DNA of 64,000 nt from the NCBI GenBank assembly GCA_000155435.1, contig DS990260.1, forward strand, positions 1,194,056 through 1,258,055, given 5' to 3'. The translations under genes were made by a program, and so were the position numbers. This document shows, piece by piece, positions 17,354-26,256 of this stretch. Every line of letters begins with the position of its first letter. The stretch's first letter is position 1. Source of the stretch: Clostridiales bacterium 1_7_47FAA (GTDB lineage: Bacteria; Bacillota; Clostridia; Lachnospirales; Lachnospiraceae). The notes beneath the pieces were generated by a model. The model ran no database searches, was not told the origin of the DNA, and was given only the letters and a program-made list of their open reading frames with translations.

Positions 17354-17876
17354 TCCTCCCTGTACCTAGTAGTACCTAGTATAATACTCCAACCCATTCT
17401 ATTGATCATTACATGCCATACAGCCCCGGTCATCTGCTCCAAATCACGGATCCGGCTGATAATAATATCTTCATTGGGTCCATAATCCAGCGTATCCCAG
17501 CCAATCTTCTACCTCACACCCTTCAGGACCTGTCATATCCCTTCCGGTATCCGGGGTATTAAATATCCTATTGGTAAAATGCGCAAAACAAAATTTCATA
17601 ATTGATAAAGTTTGTGCAGACTTTTTTCATACCATATGCTATTATAATTAATGTAAATCCCCCCAATACATTATATAGTTTTTGCTACACCCCATAAGAA
17701 ACGAAATACCTTCTCCTAAAATGACCGGTTCCCCGACCGGTCATTTTTCATTGTGTTTAATCTGGTTTTAATGCTGCCCCTCCTGACTATAAAGAACATT
17801 TTATCACATCCGCTTTGATTTTCCTACCATATTCCATAATACAGGCTGGAATCCGGCGCCGGATATCCGGCTTATA
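17354..17876. other. 523-bp intergenic region
   Basis: No convincing protein gene. It holds the candidate small RNA unit at 17611-17749 on the plus strand. The rest is AT-rich with no further structure I can support. Confidence 0.6.
17640..17749 (+). ncRNA. Candidate small RNA, copy 1 (with promoter and terminator)
   Basis: An extended -10 (TGC-TATTAT/TATAAT at 17640-17648) implies a start near 17655. The transcript would contain the core CACCCCATAAGAAACG, then TACCTTCTCCT, and end in the terminator ATGACCGGT-TCCCCG-ACCGGTCAT plus TTTT (17721-17748). A second copy at 25826-25963 has the same length from promoter to terminator and an identical core of about 50 bases, while the terminator stem carries compensatory changes. 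No ORF spans it. The pyrimidine run CCUUCUCCU could pair with AGGAG ribosome sites. No known RNA family is recognised. Confidence 0.65.
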
Positions 17877-18221
17877 TTAATATGCTTCCGGCGGTTCCGT
17901 TACCATATCCTCCCCATATTCAAACTCAGCCTTATAAAACTCCCTGCCCTGGTCCATATCATATTCATTATGGTAGCACCATATGACCAGACGGTCCGGC
18001 GTGCCGTTCATTTGATTGTACTGGATTACAATCTTTTCAACGGTTTCCCCCACTCCCCATGGCCTGTTGATGATTACATACAGCTCTGTTTCCCTGTAAT
18101 CCATACCTGAATAGGAAAATGACCGGCAGATCCTGTATTCCGGGCTCCAGGTTTTATATGCCAGGAAAATCAGGGCAGCCATTATTAATAACGCAGCGAG
18201 ATATATTGTACACTTTTTCAT
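17877..18221 (-). CDS. Small membrane-anchored hypothetical protein
   Basis: 114 residues with one N-terminal hydrophobic segment (IYLAALLIMAALIFLAYKTW) and an extracytoplasmic domain of about 85 residues that looks beta-rich (TELYVIINRPWG, KIVIQYNQMNG, RLVIWCYHNEYD). GGAGG precedes the ATG. There is no lipobox. Function unknown. Confidence 0.6.
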   Translation of the reverse strand: MKKCTIYLAALLIMAALIFLAYKTWSPEYRICRSFSYSGMDYRETELYVIINRPWGVGETVEKIVIQYNQMNGTPDRLVIWCYHNEYDMDQGREFYKAEFEYGEDMVTEPPEAY

Positions 18222-18486
18222 TCCTAATTCCTCCAGTATTTATAGAACGGATGAACAGCGCAATAATCCCCCTCCTGTTTTTTTCTTCCATTGTTTTCAC
18301 CGCGCGGATGTCGAAAATTGTCAATTGAGGTCTGATTCTTTACCTTCAAAATTAAAAATGGCCCGGCCGATATGGATATACCGGCCAGGTGCCTGATTTT
18401 AAATAATATATAAATGATTTGAGATAAAGAGAAATGACGGCTTTTTTCTATTGCAGCCGTGCGGCGGTATACGGGATTATTTCATC

Positions 18487-19152
18487 TTAGCCCTTCTTTT
18501 CCTCTATATATTTTAGGGCGGCATAATAGAGAATAATTAAGGCTGATGAGAGTAAAATGCCTGCCACGATATCAGTAAACCAATGAACTCCCGATATAAG
18601 TCTTCCTACTACCGTTACTGCAACAATCAAAACAGAAGCTATATCCATTATCCATAGACAAACTTTCCTGTCACGTAAATAATAATGAAACTGCAACATT
18701 GCTGTGACCATAATACAGATTACAATCATTGCATGAGAGGACGGAAAAGATGCTTCTAAACTTTGGGAGAGAATGACCGGTCTATAATTGATGATTACAA
18801 CTTCAAAGAAAACATAAAATACAATGACGATAAAATAAAATGCACCAAGCAATAGAATGCGTGGATCAACTTTCCAAATGCTTTTACGACGTATGAGTTG
18901 GATCAGTCCTAGGATTGCAAACCCCAAAGCAATTACTATGGCAACAACACCCAGCCAGTCAGTAATGCTATACCAAAGCAGGTTCACCCCAAAAAGGTTA
19001 AATACAAACTGATTAAGAGTAGCAAGTCCTATCATAGACTGCTCCGGTCCGACAGGCTGTACATCAAGTGTCTTAATCATAACAGTAAAAAGCATAAAAA
19101 TCAGAAACAGAATTCCTGTCATGATGATACATTTTTTTGATTTCTTTTGCAT
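18487..19152 (-). CDS. PAP2-family membrane phosphatase
   Basis: About 221 residues from the ATG at 19152, which has AAAGGA nine bases upstream; longer in-frame starts lack a ribosome site. Six membrane spans carry the acid-phosphatase motifs: an Arg-Pro (INYRP), SFPSSHAM (PSGH variant) and [12 protein letters not shown] (SRxxxxxHxxxD variant). Such enzymes dephosphorylate lipid phosphates, for example undecaprenyl pyrophosphate or phosphatidate. It lies downstream of an XRE regulator on the same strand. Confidence 0.85.
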   Translation of the reverse strand: MQKKSKKCIIMTGILFLIFMLFTVMIKTLDVQPVGPEQSMIGLATLNQFVFNLFGVNLLWYSITDWLGVVAIVIALGFAILGLIQLIRRKSIWKVDPRILLLGAFYFIVIVFYVFFEVVIINYRPVILSQSLEASFPSSHAMIVICIMVTAMLQFHYYLRDRKVCLWIMDIASVLIVAVTVVGRLISGVHWFTDIVAGILLSSALIILYYAALKYIEEKKG

Positions 19153-19251
19153 AGTATACATTCCTTTCTTTTTGCCGTGATAAATTATGTGTAAGCTCAC
19201 TTTGATTATCCATCCACGCGGCCCAAAGTACAAGAAACCTGCCGTCACAAC

Positions 19252-19286
19252 AGAAAAAAGCTCCGTCACTTATCGTGTCAGAGCCT
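19252..19286 (-). terminator. Possible terminator after the XRE gene
   Basis: On the minus strand an imperfect hairpin (CAGGCTCTGACAC / GTGACGGAGC) is followed by TTTTTTCTG. Confidence 0.45.
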
Positions 19287-19311
19287 GTTTTTAAGGAATT
19301 TATGACTATTT

Positions 19312-19926
19312 TTATTTTGTCCTGCTTTGCTGTAGCAATAAAAATATCTTTACTGCAAAAAACAAAAATAGCAGTATGGTTACATACGGTTCTCTTGCGG
19401 CAGCAAATAGACAGATTGCTGCCGCCCCTGTTGCCACAGAAACTTTTGAGATAATGCCACACAAATGCTCTTTATCAAAAGAAATAAAAGCAAGTCTGGC
19501 AATCCCAAGCCCAATTATAAGTAAATAGATAGCCCAATGTATTCCAATATCTATATTTGATAAATAAGTAATTGACAGAAGATTTACATGATAAAAATGG
19601 CTGCCTTGAAGTTCCCCATAGATTGGTAATACAATAAGCACAACTGCCAATACATCTACTATTCCGCTGATAATGTCATAAATCCTTTTAACATTCGCGT
19701 TGTTTTCGGTTTCTGCAAGGGTAATTAGTTCTTCACCCGATAGCAGCTCATCTATGGTTATGGAAAAAAATTTGGAAATACACTTGAGTGACTCAATGTT
19801 AGGGTAGCCTTTGCCGCCTTCCCATTTTGAAATTGCTGTCCGTGATACATATAATTGCTCTGCAAGCTGTTCCTGCGTTAGATTTTTCCCAATCCTAAGC
19901 TGGCGCAGCTTTTCGTTAAACTCCAT
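19312..19926 (-). CDS. XRE-family regulator with membrane domain
   Basis: 204 residues. Residues 5-60 form a Cro/CI-type helix-turn-helix (LRIGKNLTQEQLAEQLYVSRT, AISKWEGGKGYPNIESL). The C-terminal two thirds holds about four membrane spans (VDVLAVVLIVLPIYG, IHWAIYLLIIGLGIARLAF, VTILLFLFFAVKIFLLL). This HTH-plus-membrane design is common in Firmicutes and suggests a membrane-tethered regulator. AAGGAGG precedes the ATG. The PAP2 gene downstream is a plausible target. Confidence 0.85.
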   Translation of the reverse strand: MEFNEKLRQLRIGKNLTQEQLAEQLYVSRTAISKWEGGKGYPNIESLKCISKFFSITIDELLSGEELITLAETENNANVKRIYDIISGIVDVLAVVLIVLPIYGELQGSHFYHVNLLSITYLSNIDIGIHWAIYLLIIGLGIARLAFISFDKEHLCGIISKVSVATGAAAICLFAAAREPYVTILLFLFFAVKIFLLLQQSRTK

Positions 19927-19960
19927 GATTGTCCTCCTTGCATCCTGCCTTTTTCATTCC

Positions 19961-20536
19961 TCAATCCGCCTTCATCGGAATATTAAGGGTCATATCCCCG
20001 CTGTTCATCCTGCCGTATCCATCCGTCAGCAGCCGGACAATCCTTTTTGTGCTAATGGAATAGTCAGGATTCTTTATTCTGAATCCATTTCCATCCGTTA
20101 ATATCTCTCCCCCAATGCTCAGGCTTTGAATTGTCTCCTCCACCGCAGTCCTGTAACGCGATAGGATGACCGTTTTATATTTACTGTCATATTGGCCCAT
20201 ATACCATCTGAAATCTACCAGGCATACTGCATATCCGCCCTGGGCAGCACTTCCGGATATACGCTGCAATACGTTCAGGGCATCATCGAGGCGGCGGCCC
20301 TCTGCTTCCAGCGCTTCGAAGATGGGGTATACACGGTCACGGTCCTCCTCCGTCCCGCTGTCTTCGACATAGTATTCAAGGCTGCTTAAAAGGACGGATA
20401 CATTTAACAGGTTCAAATAGGCAGAGTCCAGGTATTCCCTCTTTATTTCATTACGGCGCATATAACAGGTAATATTCATGAAAATGGATATCAGCAGGAC
20501 AATTACCACTGCCAGCTGCAGTCTGTTCCTCTTCAT
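19961..20536 (-). CDS. Membrane-anchored hypothetical protein
   Basis: 191 residues. One N-terminal hydrophobic anchor (LQLAVVIVLLISIFMNITCY) is followed by a mostly helical extracytoplasmic part (LNLLNVSVLLSSLEYYVEDSG). GGGGG sits five bases before the ATG. No family recognised; the layout resembles sensor-like or envelope proteins of unknown role. Confidence 0.6.
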   Translation of the reverse strand: MKRNRLQLAVVIVLLISIFMNITCYMRRNEIKREYLDSAYLNLLNVSVLLSSLEYYVEDSGTEEDRDRVYPIFEALEAEGRRLDDALNVLQRISGSAAQGGYAVCLVDFRWYMGQYDSKYKTVILSRYRTAVEETIQSLSIGGEILTDGNGFRIKNPDYSISTKRIVRLLTDGYGRMNSGDMTLNIPMKAD

Positions 20537-20674
20537 AAGAACCCCCTTTGCTTATTCAATGCCACATATCACCACCGCTCATTCCCCTTACCTTCCATTT
20601 CCATTTTATCATGCCTCCCACGGTCCCGCCACCAGTTTCCCTCCTTAAATATATAAAGTCCGTTCAATAAACGC

Positions 20675-20703
20675 TTGACAGGAAAAAACTCCCATGCTAT
20701 TAT
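20675..20703 (+). promoter_or_regulatory. Promoter of metY
   Basis: A perfect TTGACA (20675-20680), a 17-base spacer and an extended -10 TGC-TATTAT (20698-20703). The leader to the ATG is only about 40 bases, so there is no room for an S-box or other riboswitch. Confidence 0.8.
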
Positions 20704-20748
20704 CAACTAAACCTATAGAAACAGTAGGAATGGAATGGAGGACAAATC

Positions 20749-22059
20749 ATGGGAGAAAAACTTAGAAGAGAGAACAGACAGTTCAGGTTTGAGACAACAC
20801 AGCTTCATGCAGGACAGGAACATCCGGATACGGCTACCGGTTCCAGGGCGGTTCCGATTTACCAGACATCTTCCTATGTGTTTGATGACTGCGACCATGC
20901 CCAGGCCCGCTTTAACCTCAGCGATGCAGGCAATATCTACAGCAGGCTGACCAATCCTACCCTGGATGTGTTTGAGGCCAGGATGGCTGCCCTGGAAGGC
21001 GGAGTGGCGGCCCTGGCAACCGCCTCGGGCGCAGCGGCCCTGGCCTATACCTTCCAGAACCTGACCCGCTCCGGCGACCATATTGTGGCATCCAGCCATA
21101 TCTATGGCGGCACCTATAATTATCTGGCACATACATTTCCCGAATACGGGGTGGAAACCACATTTGTGGATCCGGCCAATCTGAAGGGATTGGAGGAGGC
21201 TGTCAAAGACAATACAAAAGCCATCTTCATAGAAACCCTTGGCAATCCCAACTCGGACATTGCGGATATAGAATCCATTGCGGACATTGCACACCGCCAC
21301 CAGATCCCGCTGGTGATTGACAACACCTTCGCAACCCCTTATCTGGTCCGCCCCATTGAGTATGGCGCTGATATCGTGGTCCATTCAGCCACCAAATTCA
21401 TCGGCGGACATGGAACCACGGTAGGCGGGGTGATTGTGGACGGAGGACACTTTGACTGGGTTACTTCCGGGAAATTCCCCGGGCTTACGCAGCCCAATGC
21501 AAGCTACCACGGCATCCGCTTTGCGCAGGATGTGGGCGCCGCTGCATTTGTCACCCGCATCAGGGCCATCCTTTTAAGGGACACAGGCGCAACCCTCTCC
21601 CCCTTCCACGGATTCATGTTCCTCCAGGGGCTGGAAACCCTGTCCCTCAGGGTTGAACGCCATGTGGAAAATGCACTGGAAGTGGTTGATTACCTGAAAA
21701 ACCATCCCCTGGTGGAAGCAGTCCATCATCCGGCCGTGAGCCAGAATCCCGGACAGCAGGCGCTGTACCGGAAGTATTTCCCCAATGGAGGCGGCTCCAT
21801 CTTCACCTTTGAAATCAAGGGCGGCGCTGGGCAGGCCAGGAAATTCATCGACAGCCTGGAGCTGTTTTCCCTGCTGGCCAATGTGGCTGACGTGAAGTCC
21901 CTGGTCATCCATCCTGCTTCCACCACACACTCCCAGTTAAATGAGGCCGAGCTTCTGGAACAGGGTATCCGGCCGGGAACCATCCGTCTGTCCATCGGTA
22001 CCGAACACATTGACGATATCCTGGAGGACCTGGAGGAAGCGTTCAACTCCATCGTATGA
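20749..22059 (+). CDS. metY: O-acetylhomoserine sulfhydrylase (MetY-type)
   Basis: 436 residues, the usual length for O-acetylhomoserine aminocarboxypropyltransferases of the Cys/Met-metabolism PLP family. The PLP lysine motif is HSATKFIGGHGT at about residue 210. FETTQLHAGQ at the N-terminus and ASTTHSQLNEAEL near the C-terminus are diagnostic. The enzyme makes homocysteine (or methionine) from O-acetylhomoserine and sulfide (or methanethiol) in the cytoplasm. A strong promoter, a GGAGG site and a following hairpin indicate a single-gene unit. Confidence 0.95.
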   Translation: MGEKLRRENRQFRFETTQLHAGQEHPDTATGSRAVPIYQTSSYVFDDCDHAQARFNLSDAGNIYSRLTNPTLDVFEARMAALEGGVAALATASGAAALAYTFQNLTRSGDHIVASSHIYGGTYNYLAHTFPEYGVETTFVDPANLKGLEEAVKDNTKAIFIETLGNPNSDIADIESIADIAHRHQIPLVIDNTFATPYLVRPIEYGADIVVHSATKFIGGHGTTVGGVIVDGGHFDWVTSGKFPGLTQPNASYHGIRFAQDVGAAAFVTRIRAILLRDTGATLSPFHGFMFLQGLETLSLRVERHVENALEVVDYLKNHPLVEAVHHPAVSQNPGQQALYRKYFPNGGGSIFTFEIKGGAGQARKFIDSLELFSLLANVADVKSLVIHPASTTHSQLNEAELLEQGIRPGTIRLSIGTEHIDDILEDLEEAFNSIV

Positions 22060-22109
22060 ATACTGCATGCCCCTGTCCGGGACCAGGGTGTGTTTGGATC
22101 CAACAGGAC

Positions 22110-22141
22110 GGGCCGCAAAACCGGAAACAGTTTTGCGGCCC
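22110..22141 (+). terminator. Hairpin downstream of metY
   Basis: GGGCCGCAAAAC pairs perfectly with GTTTTGCGGCCC around an 8-base loop. No clear T-run follows on either strand, so terminator function is likely but unproven. Confidence 0.5.
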
Positions 22142-22196
22142 ATATGCCGGATTTATCCGTATTTACAAATCAAATCAGAGGGTCCTCTGCCAATCA

Positions 22197-22556
22197 TCAC
22201 CGACACTTACCCACAACAATGGCCTCATGTTCACTCAATGCTTTTGTAATCCATCCTGCAAATCCAATGTAGAAATCAAACGCCGTGTCATCAAACCGTA
22301 TATTACCCATGTCGCGTTCCATCTCCTGAATCAGATTGCTCCACTGTTCCCTGTCCATCCGGTTATCCCGGCAGGCATCAAACCCTGGATGCACATGCTG
22401 CAGATAGGGAAGCAGAAGCTTCATATAATCTGTCCAAAACACGGTCAGGGTATCTGCACACGTATCATACCATCCCTCCGGTCCGGTATCCGCATTACAT
22501 GGATAAAATGTCAGTGTGGTGGTTTCGTCCGGCGATGAAAAACATTTTAGTACCAT
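22197..22556 (-). CDS. Hypothetical protein
   Basis: About 119 residues from the ATG at 22556, preceded by AAGGGGG; the longer upstream frame lacks a ribosome site. Aromatic-rich and soluble (GWYDTCADTLTVFWTDYM; FDDTAFDFYIGFAGWITKAL). No signal peptide. No family recognised. Confidence 0.55.
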   Translation of the reverse strand: MVLKCFSSPDETTTLTFYPCNADTGPEGWYDTCADTLTVFWTDYMKLLLPYLQHVHPGFDACRDNRMDREQWSNLIQEMERDMGNIRFDDTAFDFYIGFAGWITKALSEHEAIVVGKCR

Positions 22557-22664
22557 GCTGTATCCCCCTTTTCTTCCATGCCTCTGATGACCAGGCCAAT
22601 GGAAGGCATCTTCTCCTTCTATTATACTCCATCCTTCCACGCCGGACAATAAAAATCCCCTCCT

Positions 22665-23594
22665 CTATCCTTCTATTTTCCCACATTCTGTGATGGTTCC
22701 CATATCCGGGAACTTAAGTGCCCCCTTTTCATCTGTCTCAAGGCATACGCAGCCCTCAAACATGCTTCCGTCCTCTTTCAGGCGGTAGAGTTCATGTTTC
22801 CAGATAACCCACTGGTCCTTTGCCATGGCTCCATTTTCCTGAAGGTAATACCATTTTCCATCCGAGCCTGTCTTCCAGTCATTGTGCACCATCATGCCTG
22901 CAGCGTCAAACCAATACCAGTAATCCCCATCCTTATACCAGTCATTGGCCACATAGTCCCCGGTATTGCCCAGATAGAACCTCCAGCCTCCGTTTTCTTC
23001 CACCCAGCCTGATTTCTTAACCGGTTCTGTTATGCCGTAATACAGGGCAATGGTATCGGCCTGGGCGCTGGCCAGACGTTCAAGGTTGGCATCATTTAAC
23101 AGCCACTTCACAACCTCACCATTGGTATGGAAGGAATTCTCCAGGATCAGCCCCGGCGTCCCCACGGCCGTTGCCCCGCGCAGTACGCCATAGTAATCGC
23201 CATTGCTTCCCCTGCGGTGTTCAATGCGCGCTGGCTGGCCTGTTCCAATGACCGTCTCCACACACTGTGCCAGGGCCATCCCGATTCCATCCGCACTCCC
23301 GTTAATGGCGCAGTATGCCGCAGGATAATCCACTGTATTGTTAACAGAGTCCCCCACTGCATTGGTATGGTCCGATATAAACAGGTCGCATCCCCTGGAG
23401 GCAGCTCCCCTGTCATATAAACCTCTGTCCGTGTCCTTGTCTTCCCTGGTAGTGATTACCTCGATTCCATAGGCTTCCAGGTATTTTTTCTGAAGCAGAT
23501 GCAGCTTCCATACGATTTCCGACTCATAATAACGCTTGTCTGCCGGGCTTTGATTATATCTTCCATAATGGCCTGCGTCTAAACATATCTTCAT
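22665..23594 (-). CDS. N-acetylmuramoyl-L-alanine amidase with cell-wall-binding repeats
   Basis: About 309 residues from the ATG at 23594; AAAGGAG lies about 13 bases upstream. An amidase_3 catalytic domain shows the zinc-ligand motifs LDAGHYG, a Glu in YYESEIVWKL, SDHTNA, and the catalytic Glu in GLILENSFHTN. The C-terminus has several choline-binding-type repeats (WRFYLGNTGDYVANDWYKDG, YWYWFDAAGMMVHNDWKTG). It would cleave the amide between MurNAc and the stem peptide. No signal peptide is seen, as in phage-type or lysis-released enzymes. Confidence 0.88.
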   Translation of the reverse strand: MKICLDAGHYGRYNQSPADKRYYESEIVWKLHLLQKKYLEAYGIEVITTREDKDTDRGLYDRGAASRGCDLFISDHTNAVGDSVNNTVDYPAAYCAINGSADGIGMALAQCVETVIGTGQPARIEHRRGSNGDYYGVLRGATAVGTPGLILENSFHTNGEVVKWLLNDANLERLASAQADTIALYYGITEPVKKSGWVEENGGWRFYLGNTGDYVANDWYKDGDYWYWFDAAGMMVHNDWKTGSDGKWYYLQENGAMAKDQWVIWKHELYRLKEDGSMFEGCVCLETDEKGALKFPDMGTITECGKIEG

Positions 23595-23770
23595 ACTATG
23601 ATCACATCTCCTTTCTGCTATGGTATATAATACGCAGGAATTCCAGGATTGTCCCAAAGGGGGGGAGGAGTGCATGGGTATGCATGGGAATGACCGGGAT
23701 ACTGTATCCACAGGTCAGGGCAAAGGACGGACAGAACGCCGGGTTCTCTGTGCCGGGAACACACAAAGCG

Positions 23771-23809
23771 GAAGGCCGGGACGGAAACCTCTGCTCCGTC
23801 CCGGCCTTC
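23771..23809 (-). terminator. Terminator after desulfoferrodoxin
   Basis: GAAGGCCGGGACGGA pairs with TCCGTCCCGGCCTTC, a 15-bp perfect stem. It lies just past the 3' end of the desulfoferrodoxin gene. Confidence 0.55.
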
Positions 23810-23867
23810 ACTGCCCGCTTACGCCTGCGGGTAAAAGAACCTGGTCTTCTGTACCGTGCCTATCGGC

Positions 23868-24236
23868 CTATGCTTTCCAAAGGCCGTGAAGATTACAGTA
23901 TGCATAAACTGCCTCAACCCCGTCGCCCTGACAGACCATGAATTCTGCCTGGGGCTTCTGGCCCGGCTTCAGTTCCTTTCTCTGGTTGCCCTGTGTGGTG
24001 GCAAGGGCAATCCACTGGATATAGTGCTCAGGTGTCATGGGATGCTCTGCCGCCCCAACGGTAACCGTAACCTTCTGTCCGTCCACCGTAACCACCGGAA
24101 CATGCTTTTCAACGGCTGCATCCGTTGTGTTGGCAACCAGCTCCTGCATCTTTTCACCGCAGCACATGACCGGTACCCCGCTGCTCTTTACGTACGCAAT
24201 AATATTGCCGCAATGACTGCAAATATAAAATTTCAT
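23868..24236 (-). CDS. dfx: Desulfoferrodoxin / superoxide reductase
   Basis: 122 residues. The N-terminal desulforedoxin-like Fe site is CSHC plus the adjacent Cys pair in VMCCGEKM. The C-terminal superoxide-reductase Fe site has EKHVP, EHPMTPEHYIQW and CNLHGLW, which supply the His4-Cys ligands. It reduces superoxide to peroxide without releasing oxygen, a typical anaerobe defence. It appears monocistronic with its own terminator. Confidence 0.95.
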   Translation of the reverse strand: MKFYICSHCGNIIAYVKSSGVPVMCCGEKMQELVANTTDAAVEKHVPVVTVDGQKVTVTVGAAEHPMTPEHYIQWIALATTQGNQRKELKPGQKPQAEFMVCQGDGVEAVYAYCNLHGLWKA

Positions 24237-24341
24237 GTTTCTGCTCCTTCCTTTATGTATTTTATTATATATTCTAAGTCTATCACATTGATTACAATTT
24301 ACAATGCCATATGTACATATTTATGATAAATGTCATGTTTT

Positions 24342-24845
24342 TTACTGCTTCATGTCCATTTCCAGGCACTGGAACGGCAGACGGTTTCCCTCATGTCCAC
24401 CCATTTTGCAGATCTGGCGGTTTGCCTCCAGACAGTGTATGGGCTGGAAGAGCCGGTCTTTACTGATGAGAGCCGGAAGGCTCCACAGATAATCATCCAT
24501 CCGGTTCAGACTGGCCACTGGCCGGCGCCCATGGGTCCTTGTCAGGGTGACTGGCCCGGCCTTGTCCAGATATTCCTGTATCTGAAGCCCGGAATACCCC
24601 TCTGCTTCCAACATCATCCTCACGCCTTCCACAAACAGCGCTGTAAAATCCCTCCACCCGGCAGCATCCATGCCGCACAGGACCACGGCTGCACGGTTGC
24701 TGGCATTGACCGCAACCAGGGTGTCTTCTGCCTGCAGACGGATACGGTGGACCTCCCAGCAGTAAAACAGCTTCTGTTCCGTCCCGTATTCCAGGTTCCT
24801 TATATTCAAATGCTTCTGTAAAGGTATGGTAATCCCCAGCTCCAT
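24342..24845 (-). CDS. DUF6933-type protein
   Basis: About 167 residues from the ATG at 24845, eight bases after GGAGG. The segment FYCWEVHRIRLQ, then LVAVNASNRAAVVLCGM, is typical of a conserved DUF6933 family found in Firmicutes. No catalytic motif, signal or membrane span is visible. Function unknown; the family call is from memory of these motifs. Confidence 0.6.
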   Translation of the reverse strand: MELGITIPLQKHLNIRNLEYGTEQKLFYCWEVHRIRLQAEDTLVAVNASNRAAVVLCGMDAAGWRDFTALFVEGVRMMLEAEGYSGLQIQEYLDKAGPVTLTRTHGRRPVASLNRMDDYLWSLPALISKDRLFQPIHCLEANRQICKMGGHEGNRLPFQCLEMDMKQ

Positions 24846-25006
24846 GGCCCTATCCTCCTGTTCCTGCGATGAATTTCCCTTATTCACAAACTCCTTACAC
24901 TCTGTTCATAATTTTGTTACAGAATGATAAAATTCTCCTCATATTTTACCGATATACTAAATATTGTAAAGAGTTAATGCTAATAAAACTTTTTTTCATA
25001 ATACTC

Positions 25007-25031
25007 GGCCGGTAAAGATGATTTACCGGCC
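25007..25031. other. Perfect 10-bp hairpin in a 5' region
   Basis: GGCCGGTAAA and TTTACCGGCC flank a 5-base loop, about 100 bases upstream of the gene at 25130. It is followed by TCCTCCTTT on the plus strand. It could terminate or regulate; direction is undecided. Confidence 0.4.
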
Positions 25032-25129
25032 TCCTCCTTTATCTACGGCTTTTCCGGTTCTTTTCCCGGATGCACCAGTGCCCCTTTCCCCCGTATCAGC
25101 ATATGATAAACAAAAAAGGATTTTTCCTT

Positions 25130-25615
25130 ATGAATTATGAACATCTTACCCCTGTCATGGGGACCATCACCGACATTACCGCTTACAATGATGACTGCTG
25201 CAGCCAGTTCGTCACCCTCAGCGTGGACGGACAGCAGATTAATATCATCATGACCCATGATACCTTTGTTGTGGATACCATGCGCCTGTTCCCGGGAATG
25301 CGCATCGCTGCTTTCTATGACAGCACCCAGCCTGTTCCCCTCATCTATCCGCCCCAGTACCGCGCTGACCTGATTGCAGTGCTGCGGCCTGAAGAGGATG
25401 TGGCCATCGGTTACTTTGATGACAGCCTTACTGCCATTGATAATTCCTTAAGGCTGAACCTGTACCAGTCCACCATTATTTCCACCATGAACGGCCAGGC
25501 CTACCTGTGTTCGCCTGCCAACCATTACCTTCTGGTTTATTACACGGCCACCACAAGAAGCATTCCCCCGCAGACAGCCCCTGGACGCATCATCGTGCTG
25601 TGCCAGGCCACTTGA
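25130..25615 (+). CDS. Hypothetical protein
   Basis: About 161 residues starting MNYEHLTPVMGTIT; AAGGA lies about 10 bases upstream. The in-frame start 60 bases earlier adds an atypical N-terminus. Beta-rich (FVTLSVDGQQINIIM, MRIAAFYDS, PLIYPPQYRADLIAVL), reminiscent of an OB-like or small-barrel fold. No signal or membrane span. Function unknown. Confidence 0.6.
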   Translation: MNYEHLTPVMGTITDITAYNDDCCSQFVTLSVDGQQINIIMTHDTFVVDTMRLFPGMRIAAFYDSTQPVPLIYPPQYRADLIAVLRPEEDVAIGYFDDSLTAIDNSLRLNLYQSTIISTMNGQAYLCSPANHYLLVYYTATTRSIPPQTAPGRIIVLCQAT

Positions 25616-25854
25616 GGCATATCCCGATGTTACTTTGCAGGTCCTGATGCCCAGTATATATAGATTATGGAAATGAACAGCGGGATACACCACGTTGAAA
25701 ATGATGAGGCTTACCAGACACTTCCGGTAAGTCTCACATATAAATGTCGGAAAATGAGTATACGGCTGGCACATTTCCCATGTCACTGTAATAATGCATA
25801 TAAACTTTTTTTGAAATAGTAAATCTTTGTGCACACTTTTTTTATCACCTATGC

Positions 25855-25963
25855 TATTATAATTAACGTAAACCCCCCCAATACATTATATAGTTTTTGC
25901 TACACCCCATAAGAAACGAAATACCTTCTCCTGAAAAGACCAGTTCCCCGACTGGTCTTTTCA
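25855..25963 (+). ncRNA. Candidate small RNA, copy 2 (with promoter and terminator)
   Basis: Paralogue of the unit at 17640-17749. It has an extended -10 TGC-TATTAT/TATAAT (25855-25863), an identical core of about 50 bases ending TACCTTCTCCT, and the terminator AAGACCAGT-TCCCCG-ACTGGTCTT plus TTT. Homology runs from 25826 to 25959, exactly 134 positions as in copy 1. The terminator stem differs at two base pairs with both sides changed, so pairing is kept. Confidence 0.65.
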
Positions 25964-26045
25964 CTTTCCAGGATTGGTAAATTCCATCGGATAATTCCGT
26001 TGGAAAACTCCATCAGATAATTTTTTAATTTTTTTCAAAAAATAC

Positions 26046-26074
26046 TGGACAAATTAAAAACTCTATGGTATTAT
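26046..26074 (+). promoter_or_regulatory. Promoter of tRNA-Glu
   Basis: TGGACA (26046-26051), 17-base spacer, TATTAT (26069-26074), about 39 bases before the tRNA. Confidence 0.6.
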
Positions 26075-26112
26075 AAACAAGCTGTCGCTGATGAGTACAG
26101 CAGACAACCTAA

Positions 26113-26184
26113 GGCCTGATGGTCAAGCGGCTAAGACGACGCCCTCTCACGGCGTAAACCCGGGTTCGATTCCCGGTCAGGTCA
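26113..26184 (+). tRNA. tRNA-Glu (anticodon CTC)
   Basis: A 72-base cloverleaf. The acceptor GGCCTGA pairs with TCAGGTC (one G-U). The anticodon stem ACGCC/GGCGT encloses loop CTCTCAC, giving anticodon CTC. The T-arm has GTTCGATTC. The CCA end is not encoded. A terminator follows directly. Confidence 0.95.
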
Positions 26185-26189
26185 TAAGA

Positions 26190-26220
26190 AAAGCAAGCAG
26201 ATGATGCTTGCTTTTTTCTT
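26190..26220 (+). terminator. tRNA-Glu terminator
   Basis: AAAGCAAGC pairs with GCTTGCTTT and runs into six T residues. Confidence 0.75.
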
Positions 26221-26256
26221 ATCCAAAACCGTCCGAAAAACGGATCCATAACATCC

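Larger units (their letters stand above)
25616..26112. other. 497-bp intergenic region
   Basis: No credible protein gene. It holds the second copy of the candidate small RNA (25855-25963) and the tRNA-Glu promoter (26046-26074). Confidence 0.6.

Noticed and set aside
20704-20748. S-box or other riboswitch ahead of metY
   Set aside because: The promoter leaves only about 40 bases of leader, too short for a SAM riboswitch.
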